A stretch of DNA of 13,585 nucleotides from Planctomycetes bacterium UBA1146. Lineage in GTDB: Bacteria; Planctomycetota; UBA8108; UBA1146. Position numbers and translations under genes: made by a program. The notes beneath the pieces were generated by a model. The model did no database searches. It saw nothing but the letters and a program-made list of their open reading frames with translations, and was not told the DNA's origin. Position 1 is the first letter of the stretch; every line of letters starts with the position of its first letter. The stretch lies in NCBI GenBank assembly GCA_002311345.1, contig DCAA01000026.1:169948-183532 (forward strand). Reading direction: 5' to 3'. Shown here one piece after another: positions 7,093-13,585 of this stretch.

Positions 7093-7671
7093 ATGGGATC
7101 GAAGATCAACTTCCTGCGCGAGTTCATCTCCCAGCCCGGTTCCATCGGGGCAGTGACTCCCAGTGGCAAGGTGCTTGCCTCGAGGATGCTGGATGGGATC
7201 TCACTCGATAGGTCCTCGGTGGTCGTGGAACTGGGTCCGGGCACCGGCGCCTTCACCGCCGAGGTTCTCAAGAGGATCTCCCCGGATGCCCGTTTCCTGG
7301 CCGTCGAGAAGAATCCTACCTTCGTTCGTAAACTCGAGAAGCACTTCGACAAGATCGAAATCATCGAGGGAAATGCTTCTGAACTGGTTTCGATCCTCCA
7401 CGAGAAGGGGATCGAGCAGGTCGACACTGTCGTCTCGGGGCTCCCCTGGGCTTCTTTCCCTGAACCCCTGCAAGAAGAGATCCTGTCAGAGGTCTCCCGG
7501 GTCCTCTCCCCGGAAGGGTGCTTCGTGACATTTGCCTACGGGGGGATACACCTGTTTCCAAAAGCACGCGCATTTCGTCAACGTCTCGACAACTTGTTCC
7601 AAGACGTTGTGCGAACTCGAGTCGCCTGGCGTAATCTTCCTCCAGCATTCGCCTACCACTGCAGGAGGTAA
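7093..7671 (+). CDS. SAM-dependent methyltransferase, phospholipid N-methyltransferase (PmtA-like) type
   Basis: 192 residues. The N-terminus NFLREFISQPGSIGAVTPSG (6-25) is characteristic of the PmtA-like group (COG3963). Motif I VVELGPGTGAFT (44-55) forms the SAM-binding glycine loop; AVEKN (70-74) supplies the acidic ribose-binding residue; GNASEL (93-98) and GLPWASFP (116-123) are the following motifs, the latter resembling the NLPY region of rRNA dimethylases. The C-terminus has RNLPPAFAYHCRR. Family members methylate phosphatidylethanolamine toward phosphatidylcholine, but many homologues are untested, so the substrate is inference. The ribosome-binding site is weak (GAGAGG about 13 nt upstream). 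The final Arg-Arg codons (AGGAGG) double as the ribosome-binding site of the next gene, so the two form an operon. Confidence 0.8.
   Translation: MGSKINFLREFISQPGSIGAVTPSGKVLASRMLDGISLDRSSVVVELGPGTGAFTAEVLKRISPDARFLAVEKNPTFVRKLEKHFDKIEIIEGNASELVSILHEKGIEQVDTVVSGLPWASFPEPLQEEILSEVSRVLSPEGCFVTFAYGGIHLFPKARAFRQRLDNLFQDVVRTRVAWRNLPPAFAYHCRR
7663..7668 (+). promoter_or_regulatory. Ribosome-binding site embedded in preceding stop region
   Basis: AGGAGG is a perfect Shine-Dalgarno core, formed by the two terminal Arg codons of the methyltransferase gene directly before its TAA. It lies 9 nt before the GTG at 7678 and decides that start. Ribosomes terminating upstream would cover it, favouring translational coupling. 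Confidence 0.85.
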
Positions 7672-7677
7672 CTCAAA

Positions 7678-8358
7678 GTGTCCGAAATCGAGAAGATCAT
7701 CTATCTCGTCGTGGGATTGATCACCGTCATCGCATTCGTGGTGTGGATCGTCATGCAGGGTAAGAGGAAGAACAAAGAACGAAGCGAAGCACTCGAACAG
7801 GGGATGAGGCGCTTCGGACTGTTGTTCCACGCCGATTCCGATGAAAGTGCCGGCAAACTGCTGGCACCCCACCCTCTGGGGAAATGTGGATCGCCCAAGG
7901 GAGCCACCAAGGTTGGTCGGGGGAACTACCGCGATCACGAGGTGGTGATCTTCGAATACACCTACATGATCCATACCGGTAAGAGTTCTCACGCAGTCAT
8001 CCAGACGGTCGTGATTCTGAAGAATGAGCAGAAGTTCCCTGATCTGGATATGGGTTCAGAGAATTTCTTCGACCGCTTCAAGGAATATTTCGGTGCCCAG
8101 GATATCGATTTCAGTTCCAACCCCGGCTTCAGTCGCAAGTACCGCCTGCGCGGAGATGACGAATACGCCATCTGCGATCTATTCCGGCCACAAGTACTGG
8201 AGTACTTCGAGAACCACGACAAGATCCAGCTCGATATCAAGGGCGATCAGATACTGATCTACCAGCCTGGAAAATACTGCAAGTCAGCCGAAGACCTCGA
8301 ACTCCTGCTGAACCGGGCCGTGGAGATCAAGAAGGTATTCTCCGGTAAAAGGCGCTAA
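7678..8358 (+). CDS. Membrane-anchored protein of unknown function
   Basis: 226 residues starting at GTG 7678 with a perfect AGGAGG site. One N-terminal transmembrane helix (about 7-27, IIYLVVGLITVIAFVVWIVM) is followed by a basic stretch (GKRKNKERS), so the rest is probably cytoplasmic. The soluble part has the layout of an uncharacterised group I recognise only loosely: GNYRDHEVVIFEYTYMIHTG (81-100), VVILKNEQKFPDL, then DIDFSSNPGFSRKYRLRGDD (141-160), a block with FRPQVLEYFE, and a closing KGDQILIYQPGKY. No enzyme motif or metal site is apparent. It is operonic with the PmtA-like methyltransferase, which may hint at an envelope role. It converges on the sialidase-like gene with only 13 nt between stops. 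Confidence 0.82.
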   Translation: MSEIEKIIYLVVGLITVIAFVVWIVMQGKRKNKERSEALEQGMRRFGLLFHADSDESAGKLLAPHPLGKCGSPKGATKVGRGNYRDHEVVIFEYTYMIHTGKSSHAVIQTVVILKNEQKFPDLDMGSENFFDRFKEYFGAQDIDFSSNPGFSRKYRLRGDDEYAICDLFRPQVLEYFENHDKIQLDIKGDQILIYQPGKYCKSAEDLELLLNRAVEIKKVFSGKRR

Positions 8359-8371
8359 TCGACCGGTGTCG

Positions 8372-9511
8372 TCACTCTTCTAGCGCGGCTCGTCTCAAAT
8401 CCAACTCATCGATGGTAAATCTTCGGCAGGCGATCCAGGGCGATTCCCCTGGGCTCCAGTGCCCGTAGGTGATGGCGATGATGGTGCCATCTTTTTGCTG
8501 AAGGACTGCCGGATAGGCACAGTCTCCACCAACATGATTGTCCATCAACCGGACCCGATACTGTCCCTCGCTGCCGTCGATGATATCTTGCCACTTCCCG
8601 ACCCAGCCGACCCAGTCCCCCTTGGTGATACTCTCGCGGGTGGTATCACGAAATGAGATGAAGAGGCGGCCATCTCCTGTGTGGATGGCAGTGTGTCGAT
8701 CACCGGTAAGCGCCGCCGGCAGTTCTCTCGGTTCGGACCAGGTCAGCCCTTCATCCTTGCTGAAGATGACGAAAGAGTTTCGAGTTCGACTGTTTTCTCG
8801 CATCAACAAGGCGATCGTCTTGCCATCGGGAGAACGCACGAATCCCGGTTCACAAAGGTGAACATCCGCTCGATGCGCAATGGAGATCGGTGCTGACCAG
8901 GTCAAACCACCATCCGATGAGATGGTCTGAAGAACATCGAACCGCGAAGGACCTCGCTTGGAACGCAGGAACCGACCATCGTCATGGAACCAGGATGCAT
9001 AGCGGCCATCGGCCAGGCGAGCGACCGACCCCATCACCACGATGCCACCCCAGTCCCCCGCTGCCTTCAACGGACTCCATGATGCGCCATCATCTTCGCT
9101 GACAGCGAGTCTTGCCGGATACAGCCCGGACCATACGATCAAGCGCTTGGTCCCCTCGGGATCGATCACCCGGTGGATGGTCGGAACCTCTTTCGAACTG
9201 GCCCAGTTATCCGGGGTAGCAAGTCGCTCGCTCCAGCTCTTGCCTCCATCTTGGCTCTTCTTGTAGACGATGGCGCCTCTTCCGTGCCCCTTCGGATAGA
9301 CGCAAAGAACCGTCTTGTCGTCCTCGAGCAGTACAGCGCTCGGATGACCGAGGTATTGCCCCTTCTCACGATCGATGGTGATGACTCCGGCGGTATCGTC
9401 GGTGAGATCGACCACGGGAATGGTGTACCCCGACGGCAGTGGCTTGTCGTCGACAGGACCTACCGGTGCGAGGGTCAGTACAGGTAGTAGCAGAGCAGAC
9501 AGAGTCGTCAT
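8372..9511 (-). CDS. Secreted sialidase-like Asp-box (BNR repeat) beta-propeller protein
   Basis: 379 residues. The hydrophobic N-terminus (LSALLLPVLTLAPVG) looks like a weak signal peptide. Four Asp boxes (S-x-D-x-G-x-[ST]-W) are clear: SQDGGKSW (86-93), SEDDGASW (138-145), SSDGGLTW (198-205) and SKDEGLTW (251-258), marking a sialidase-fold propeller. Between them, CEPGFVRSPDGK (220-231) and LLMRENSRTRNS (235-246) carry Glu and Arg residues placed as in sialidase active sites, and YPAVLQQKDGT (333-343) follows near the end. Such proteins hydrolyse or bind sugars outside the cytoplasm, but many planctomycete members are untested, so cleavage of sialic acid is not assured. Its ATG overlaps the yedE stop by 4 nt (ATGA, 9508-9511), so its expression is tied to that transporter gene. 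Confidence 0.87.
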   Translation of the reverse strand: MTTLSALLLPVLTLAPVGPVDDKPLPSGYTIPVVDLTDDTAGVITIDREKGQYLGHPSAVLLEDDKTVLCVYPKGHGRGAIVYKKSQDGGKSWSERLATPDNWASSKEVPTIHRVIDPEGTKRLIVWSGLYPARLAVSEDDGASWSPLKAAGDWGGIVVMGSVARLADGRYASWFHDDGRFLRSKRGPSRFDVLQTISSDGGLTWSAPISIAHRADVHLCEPGFVRSPDGKTIALLMRENSRTRNSFVIFSKDEGLTWSEPRELPAALTGDRHTAIHTGDGRLFISFRDTTRESITKGDWVGWVGKWQDIIDGSEGQYRVRLMDNHVGGDCAYPAVLQQKDGTIIAITYGHWSPGESPWIACRRFTIDELDLRRAALEE

Positions 9512-10596
9512 GCAGCAGACTTTGCTCCCGGAGCCAGCACCGATCGCATCGCGCCGTAACCGATGGCGACCACCAGACCCACGATCACGGCAGTGTGTGC
9601 CGCCTCGGTGGTGCCGGCTCCAGTGGAAGCGAGGCCGAATCCATGACTCAATGCGCCGCCGAGCAGAATCCCCGCGACCGTCAGCGCCGCATCACCATTG
9701 CCCTCACCGGTCATCACCAGTTGGCGGACGGGACATCCCCCAACCAGGCAACCACACAGACCGACCAGTGCCAGCGACAATGCCGACCAGAGGTGATCGG
9801 TATGAGCCGCAGGCTGTCCCTCGAGACCTGGAATCGATTTTCCGGTGCTGATGACGACCACTCCGTAGCCGATCATCATCGCCAGTGCAGCCAGGATCAT
9901 CCGTCGATCCTTCTGGAATACCTGGCGCGCAGCGGTGACGGCACAGAAACGGGTCATCGAGAGGATGGCTCCGGCCACCAGCGCCACGACCAGCGAAATC
10001 AACCACGGAGCATGGGCCGGAGCAGCGGCGCCGTCGGGACCAGGACCGTCGAGGAGGCCGAGATACCAGAGCACTCCCGCCAGCCCCAGCAGCGCCGGCC
10101 CGAGCAGACCGACCGGCGCAGGGACCACCTGCGTCTTACCGACGCTATAGCCACGCTTCTCGAACAGCAGCCCGAGACCGACTCCAGCGATGAAGCCCGG
10201 CAGGGCGATCCATGCTGTCAGGTCCAGTCCCCCCAGCCGCTGCAGCATCCGGAAGGGACAACCGAGGAACACCAGGCTGCCGATCCCCATCCAGATGCCG
10301 AAAAAGAAGCGAGTGACTGCATGGCTGCCTGAACGCGCCTGCCACTTCCCTCGTAGCAGCATCCACATCAGCGCACCGAGCACGATGCCGAGAACCTCCG
10401 GACGAAGGTAGTGCAACTGGGTAGGATCACCGAAGAGACGCAGCGATCCGGCGCTATCGCGCAGGAAGCAGGCACCACAGATGCCCATGTTTCCCGGGTT
10501 GCCGAAGTAAACCAGGGTTCCACAGCCCAATCCCACCAGCAACATCGCGAGCAGGCCGTTTCGTGTTCGACTGGAATTCACATCTCCACGGAGCAT
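9508..10596 (-). CDS. yedE: YedE/YeeE-family membrane transporter (selenium- or thiosulfate-type)
   Basis: 362 residues and strongly hydrophobic, with about nine or more membrane helices in two related halves. Cys motifs sit where the family has them: FGNPGNMGICGACFLRD (31-47; C40 and C43), FLGCPFRM (110-117), MTRFCAV (214-220) and CGCLVGGCPVRQLV (281-294). The first of these and the LRPEVLGIVLGA segment (64-75) resemble the YedE subgroup proposed, from gene co-occurrence, to act in selenium metabolism; YeeE relatives import thiosulfate using conserved Cys. Substrate choice here is inference. I chose ATG 10596 because AAAGGGGG lies at suitable spacing; a GTG one codon earlier (10599) is also possible. 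No yedF/sirA-like partner is adjacent. Downstream, a sialidase-like gene overlaps it by 4 nt; the barrel-protein gene lies 60 nt upstream. Confidence 0.87.
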   Translation of the reverse strand: MLRGDVNSSRTRNGLLAMLLVGLGCGTLVYFGNPGNMGICGACFLRDSAGSLRLFGDPTQLHYLRPEVLGIVLGALMWMLLRGKWQARSGSHAVTRFFFGIWMGIGSLVFLGCPFRMLQRLGGLDLTAWIALPGFIAGVGLGLLFEKRGYSVGKTQVVPAPVGLLGPALLGLAGVLWYLGLLDGPGPDGAAAPAHAPWLISLVVALVAGAILSMTRFCAVTAARQVFQKDRRMILAALAMMIGYGVVVISTGKSIPGLEGQPAAHTDHLWSALSLALVGLCGCLVGGCPVRQLVMTGEGNGDAALTVAGILLGGALSHGFGLASTGAGTTEAAHTAVIVGLVVAIGYGAMRSVLAPGAKSAA

Positions 10597-10616
10597 CACA
10601 GCCCCCTTTCGATGGC

Positions 10617-10644
10617 AAGAGAGTACTACAGCGGCAGATCTCTT
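10617..10644. repeat. Weak inverted repeat between barrel gene and yedE
   Basis: AAGAGA (10617-10622) and TCTCTT (10639-10644) form a 6-bp stem with a 16-nt loop in the 60-nt gap. The stem is AT-leaning and no T-run follows on the transcribed strand, so it is unlikely to be an efficient terminator. It could be incidental. Confidence 0.15.
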
Positions 10645-10656
10645 CCACCCCAGGAC

Positions 10657-11676
10657 TCAACGCCCGAAGATCACCTCGAGAACCAGTTGCACCGAGACGT
10701 CGCTGCCATGGATCGACTTCTCCGGATAGAAAACCCGCGGTGCGATCTCACCGAAGAGCCAGTCCTCGTGGAGCAGACGGCGCAACCCCAGTCCCAGGCC
10801 GACACCGGTACGGGCAGGATCGTCTCCGAGCACACCGCGAATATCGCCGGAGATCCTCAACAAGGTGCGATCATCCAGCGGAAGAAAGTAACTGGTGACC
10901 AGCAACGCCTCGAGATCCTGACGCTCGAACCAGACCCCCTCGATAGCCAGACGCAGCAAGCGTTGATCGAAGGCTCGCTCGAAACGCAGTTGCGTGCGCT
11001 CGCCGTATCCGATCTCGCCCCGGTACTCCAGGCTCTGGATGAAACGCAAACTCCAGGTATCTCCCAGCTCGTGATCTTCGCGCCAGCGCAGTCGTACCCG
11101 CGCCTGGGGATCGCTCGAGAGCTTGACCCCTCCATCGAGCGACAGGTGACCGCGGTCACTGCTGAATAGTGCCGCTCTCAGTCCCGACACATCTTCCTCG
11201 GGTAGAAGGGACTGCTGCTCTTCCTCCTGTGCCGGTTCCCCCAGCAGGTCTCCCAGGTCAGTCAAGAAATCGCTGCGGAACGACTCGAGGAACAGTCCCA
11301 GCCTTTCCCTGGTATTGGGCAGTACCGCGTGGCCCCGGATGCGCGTCCGGAATTCGGACTCTCCCCCTTCGAGCAGCCGCAACTCGGTTCTCACCCGATA
11401 TCGAGTCTTTCCCGCTTCCTCATCGAGGCGAGTATCACCGAAGAAGTTGTCGATCCGGTCACTGAGATCGAGCACCCGATCGCCGATCCTACGGTGCATC
11501 GCCGACAGTCGTTCGGGAAGGGTAGAAATCTCTTGATCAGGGTTCTGCTCATCCGGGAGAGACTGAGCCGGAAGCGAACCGGCAGCAAAGAAGTGGAGCA
11601 ACCCAACCACACAGATGAATGGGCACCAGAGTCGACGGGAAATCTCCCTCAGATGATGGTATCGCTGAGCCGGCAA
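10657..11676 (-). CDS. Outer-membrane beta-barrel-like protein, unknown function
   Basis: 339 residues from a TTG at 11676. I prefer this start because AGGGGGGA precedes it by 8 nt and it gives a signal peptide with a basic n-region (LREISRR), a hydrophobic core (FICVVGLLHFFAAG) and cleavage near LPA-QS (about 37-38). A TTG at 11718 in the same frame would add 14 residues. After a helical, Arg/Asp-rich segment (DRVLDLSDRIDNFF), alternating amphipathic strands follow: TRYRVRTELRLLEG, ARVRLRWRED, TWSLRFIQSLEYRG, RLLRLAIEGVWFER. It closes with DWLFGEIAPRVFYPE and SVQLVLEVIFGR. This resembles an uncharacterised barrel family in Gram-negative bacteria whose members end in a similar DWLF...LEVLFG pattern, recalled rather than searched. 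It lies 60 nt upstream of yedE on the same strand. Confidence 0.75.
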   Translation of the reverse strand: MPAQRYHHLREISRRLWCPFICVVGLLHFFAAGSLPAQSLPDEQNPDQEISTLPERLSAMHRRIGDRVLDLSDRIDNFFGDTRLDEEAGKTRYRVRTELRLLEGGESEFRTRIRGHAVLPNTRERLGLFLESFRSDFLTDLGDLLGEPAQEEEQQSLLPEEDVSGLRAALFSSDRGHLSLDGGVKLSSDPQARVRLRWREDHELGDTWSLRFIQSLEYRGEIGYGERTQLRFERAFDQRLLRLAIEGVWFERQDLEALLVTSYFLPLDDRTLLRISGDIRGVLGDDPARTGVGLGLGLRRLLHEDWLFGEIAPRVFYPEKSIHGSDVSVQLVLEVIFGR

Positions 11677-11801
11677 CTGAAGAGTCCCCCCTGTCCGCTG
11701 ACACGACCCTCGACGCAATGCACCTCACTGACCCGGAGGGTAATCGCCAGAGAGTTGCGGGTGAACAGCGATCTGCGAAGGCAATTGAAGTCCTGGCTCA
11801 C
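11649..11801 (-). CDS. Possible small ORF B (50 aa), uncertain
   Basis: This open frame starts at GTG 11801, whose bases overlap the stop of the preceding small ORF (GTGA), and ends inside the 5' end of the barrel gene. The third codon positions are mostly G or C, like real genes nearby, and the product is beta-rich (NSLAITLRVSEVHCVEGRVS). There is no good ribosome-binding site and no recognised family. In a GC-rich genome such frames arise by chance. Confidence 0.2.
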   Translation of the reverse strand: MSQDFNCLRRSLFTRNSLAITLRVSEVHCVEGRVSGQGGLFSCRLSDTII

Positions 11802-11926
11802 CGCTGGGGTAGGTCGTGAGCCATGAATTCCTCGGCTGCGGCGGTTCCCTCCCCGATGAGAGCCCGCTGGCTGATTCCCGATGTAACAGAGCCGAGCAGG
11901 CGATAGCGTCGATGCAACTGCCCCAT
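11798..11926 (-). CDS. Possible small ORF A (42 aa), uncertain
   Basis: This open frame starts at ATG 11926, 15 nt after the stop of the FG-GAP protein gene, and ends in a TGA overlapped by the GTG of small ORF B. The product contains RRYRLLGSVTSGISQRALIG followed by EGTAAAEEFMAHDLPQR, a protein-like composition. No strong ribosome-binding site is seen and I recognise no family. It may instead be non-coding spacer. Confidence 0.2.
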   Translation of the reverse strand: MGQLHRRYRLLGSVTSGISQRALIGEGTAAAEEFMAHDLPQR

Positions 11927-11940
11927 CGAACCATCGCTCG

Positions 11941-13585
11941 CTACGGACAGGGCAACTGACCCAGACAATCCAGCGTGTCGGTGGTCGGATCCGTCCCACA
12001 GGCTGGGAACGGTGGCGGTGGCGGATTTCCACCCGAGAATAGATACATCAGCACGTAGATCGGGTCGGAGATATCGTTGGCAGAATCGTCATTGGCATCG
12101 AGAGCATCGGGGCAGTCGCAAATCGTCTGGCAACCGCTACCAAAAAGGACTGTCAGCATCATCACGGCATCGGCGATGTCGACCTCTCCATCCCAGGCGG
12201 CATCACCACGAATGAAGTCGGGCAATACCAGACCCTCCTGCTGATAGATGATCACCACGTCGGCCAACTCATCGATCAGAGTCAAATCGAGATCTCCATC
12301 GTTATCGACATCCATCATGACGGCACAACTGGCCGCAATCGGGGCGAGGAACTCCTCCTGGAAGGTGAAGTTGCCGTTACCGTCATTGACATAGAAGTAC
12401 CAATCTCCCAGGTAACTGGAGATGATCCAGTCGAGATCGCCATCGCCATCCATGTCGCCCACATCGGTCGCCAGCGGGAAATTGTCAGCGGGATACACAT
12501 CCGGTGAAGAGATGGTGCCATCTCCGTTGCCGAAGTTGACGGTGCCATTATCCTGGCTCGCATTGACGCTGGTGACGTCGAGATTGCCATCGCCGTTGAG
12601 ATCTCCCAGTGCCAGCATCCAGGTTCCACTCACCGCCGGTTCACTGTCCGACTCGGTGAAAGTACCGTCACCGTTATTGAGATTGATGACGATCTCGCCA
12701 CTGTTGATCATGCCGATCACCAGGTCGAGTAGACCATCTCCATTCATGTCTCCAGTCGCCAGGGAACGCTCCCCGGAACCACCGCCTTCAAAGAAACTGG
12801 GGCCCGAGAAAACGCCACTGGCATTGCCAATGTTGATCAGGATCGAGAGATTGCCGTTGCCGTAGTTGGTGTTCACCACATCCATGTCGCCATCGCCATC
12901 GACATCGAAAACCGCGACGCCGCGAGGGGAGAGACCCACATTGATCTGTTGCTGGGGCTGGAAAGTCCCATCACCGTTACCAAGCAGGACCGAAACCGTA
13001 TCCATCGCGATATTGCACACCACCAGGTCGACATTTCCATCGCGATTGAAATCTGCCGGCTCATTGGGGCTGGCCTGCAAGTTGACCGAACTGACCGGGG
13101 TAACCATCTGACTGAACAAACCACTACCGTTGCCCTGATTCAGGTAACAGCGCACGTCCGCGGTATCTTCGTTGATGACAGCGATGTCGAGGTGCCCATC
13201 GTTGTCGAGGTCAGACCCGATGCCACCGTAACTGCGAGTCGAAACGTTGGGATTGGTACGAGTCGACCAGTTGGCAATCTCTGTGAACTCTAAAGTCGCC
13301 GGCTCGGCCTTGGTCCAGAACAGGAAACTGTATCCGCCCGACTGAATCGAACTACCAGTGAGGGCAGTGATGGATTCAGAGAGGATCACCATCACCTGCT
13401 CACCGGCCGAAAATGGATTGTTGGGGGTGAGTCGAATCGTCTGGCCACCATTCACGATGGAGATCACGCCTTCAGCCGGTCCGCTCCAGCGCCCAAAAGC
13501 CCAGAAGGAACTGGAGGTCACCGTCGCAGGAATGACCGCTTCATCGAAGTTGACCGAGATGGATGTATCGACGGGCGCGGTCAAA
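11941..13585 (-). CDS. Secreted FG-GAP/VCBS repeat protein with Ig-like and dockerin-like domains (5' partial)
   Basis: At least 547 residues; the reading frame runs off the right edge, so the N-terminus and any signal peptide are missing. Residues are numbered from 13584. Residues 1-92 are a bacterial Ig-like domain (VDTSISVNFDEAV, then IRLTPNNPFSAGEQVMVIL). Seven calcium loops of type D-x-[DN]-x-D-G-x-x-D follow at 125, 178, 227, 279, 328, 377 and 425, spaced 48-53 residues apart, consistent with a seven-bladed propeller. The C-terminus holds two dockerin-like EF loops (461-472 DAAWDGEVDIAD; 496-507 DANDDSANDISD), a Pro-rich linker and the tail CGTDPTTDTLDC. This architecture is typical of surface or secreted planctomycete proteins; the ligand is unknown. 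The terminal module may be a sorting or interaction domain, which is inference. It is the furthest-upstream gene visible in the leftward right-hand block. Confidence 0.9.
   Translation of the reverse strand, partial: LTAPVDTSISVNFDEAVIPATVTSSSFWAFGRWSGPAEGVISIVNGGQTIRLTPNNPFSAGEQVMVILSESITALTGSSIQSGGYSFLFWTKAEPATLEFTEIANWSTRTNPNVSTRSYGGIGSDLDNDGHLDIAVINEDTADVRCYLNQGNGSGLFSQMVTPVSSVNLQASPNEPADFNRDGNVDLVVCNIAMDTVSVLLGNGDGTFQPQQQINVGLSPRGVAVFDVDGDGDMDVVNTNYGNGNLSILINIGNASGVFSGPSFFEGGGSGERSLATGDMNGDGLLDLVIGMINSGEIVINLNNGDGTFTESDSEPAVSGTWMLALGDLNGDGNLDVTSVNASQDNGTVNFGNGDGTISSPDVYPADNFPLATDVGDMDGDGDLDWIISSYLGDWYFYVNDGNGNFTFQEEFLAPIAASCAVMMDVDNDGDLDLTLIDELADVVIIYQQEGLVLPDFIRGDAAWDGEVDIADAVMMLTVLFGSGCQTICDCPDALDANDDSANDISDPIYVLMYLFSGGNPPPPPFPACGTDPTTDTLDCLGQLPCP
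12286..13212 (-). repeat. Seven degenerate calcium-loop repeats (FG-GAP)
   Basis: Seven coding repeats about 145-160 bp apart lie within the secreted-protein gene. Each carries GAY-rich codons for a D-x-[DN]-x-D-G-x-x-D loop, read on the + strand as recurring 'ccatcgccatc'-like blocks. The copies are diverged, so this is a protein-level repeat and not a recent tandem duplication. Confidence 0.85.

Noticed and set aside
8341..8371. Bidirectional terminator between the convergent genes
   Set aside because: Only a 5-bp stem (CCGGT/ACCGG) with a 15-nt loop is present and no T-tract on either strand.
9439..10332. Long rightward open frame (297 codons) opposite yedE
   Set aside because: It is antisense to a clearly recognised transporter, rich in Gln, Arg and His, and lacks any motif; it is a shadow frame of GC-rich coding DNA.
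10411..11169. Long rightward open frame (252 codons) opposite the barrel gene
   Set aside because: The minus-strand frame has a signal peptide and amphipathic strands; the plus-strand product is low-information and Gln-rich, typical of antisense shadowing.
12422..12865. Rightward open frame rich in Ser and Pro opposite the FG-GAP gene
   Set aside because: Its periodic SPSPS-like composition is simply the antisense of the repeated calcium-loop codons.
12286..13212. CRISPR or recent tandem DNA repeat
   Set aside because: The recurring blocks are short, diverged, in frame and explained by repeated calcium-binding loops in the protein.

Overview
The window reads as an ordinary, gene-dense stretch of chromosome from an environmental bacterium, most likely a planctomycete (Planctomycetota). 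The strongest lineage clue is the partial gene at the right edge. It combines a bacterial Ig-like domain, seven calcium-loop FG-GAP repeats and a C-terminal dockerin-like module ending in a Cys-rich 'CGTDPTTDTLDC' tail, an architecture I associate from memory with planctomycete secreted proteins. Moderately high GC, Gram-negative envelope genes and many family-level hypotheticals fit. I see no tRNA, rRNA, CRISPR, insertion sequence or integrase.

Left block (9-4996). A leftward yceH gene (DUF480 winged-helix) diverges from a rightward run. That run holds a TrmH/SpoU-type RNA methyltransferase, a divergent RNase HII-like protein coupled to it by an ATGA overlap, formate-tetrahydrofolate ligase (fhs, start corrected to GTG 2555), and an unrecognised, probably exported protein.

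Middle block (4993-8358). A tight leftward trio encodes a 3-hydroxyisobutyrate dehydrogenase-type reductase, a small membrane-anchored coiled-coil protein and a SprT-like zinc metalloprotease. The protease gene converges on the preceding rightward gene with a shared CTAG double stop. A divergent rightward pair follows: a PmtA-like methyltransferase and a membrane-anchored protein of unknown function. The second gene's ribosome-binding site is made from the last two codons of the first.

Right block (8372-13585). All genes run leftward: the FG-GAP/dockerin-like secreted protein (5' end outside the window), a roughly 220-bp stretch with two possible tiny ORFs, an outer-membrane beta-barrel-like protein, a YedE-family transporter (selenium/thiosulfate type) and a secreted sialidase-like Asp-box protein joined to yedE by an ATGA overlap.

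Housekeeping functions (RNA modification, RNA/DNA hybrid processing, one-carbon metabolism) sit on the left and envelope or secreted functions on the right. No clearly new multi-gene system is evident. The most notable items are the RNase HII-like protein lacking the basic residue of its substrate-recognition motif, yedE coupled to a sialidase-like gene instead of a SirA/YedF-type partner, a SprT protein with an unusual zinc-ribbon spacing, and a complete seven-repeat propeller in the secreted protein.
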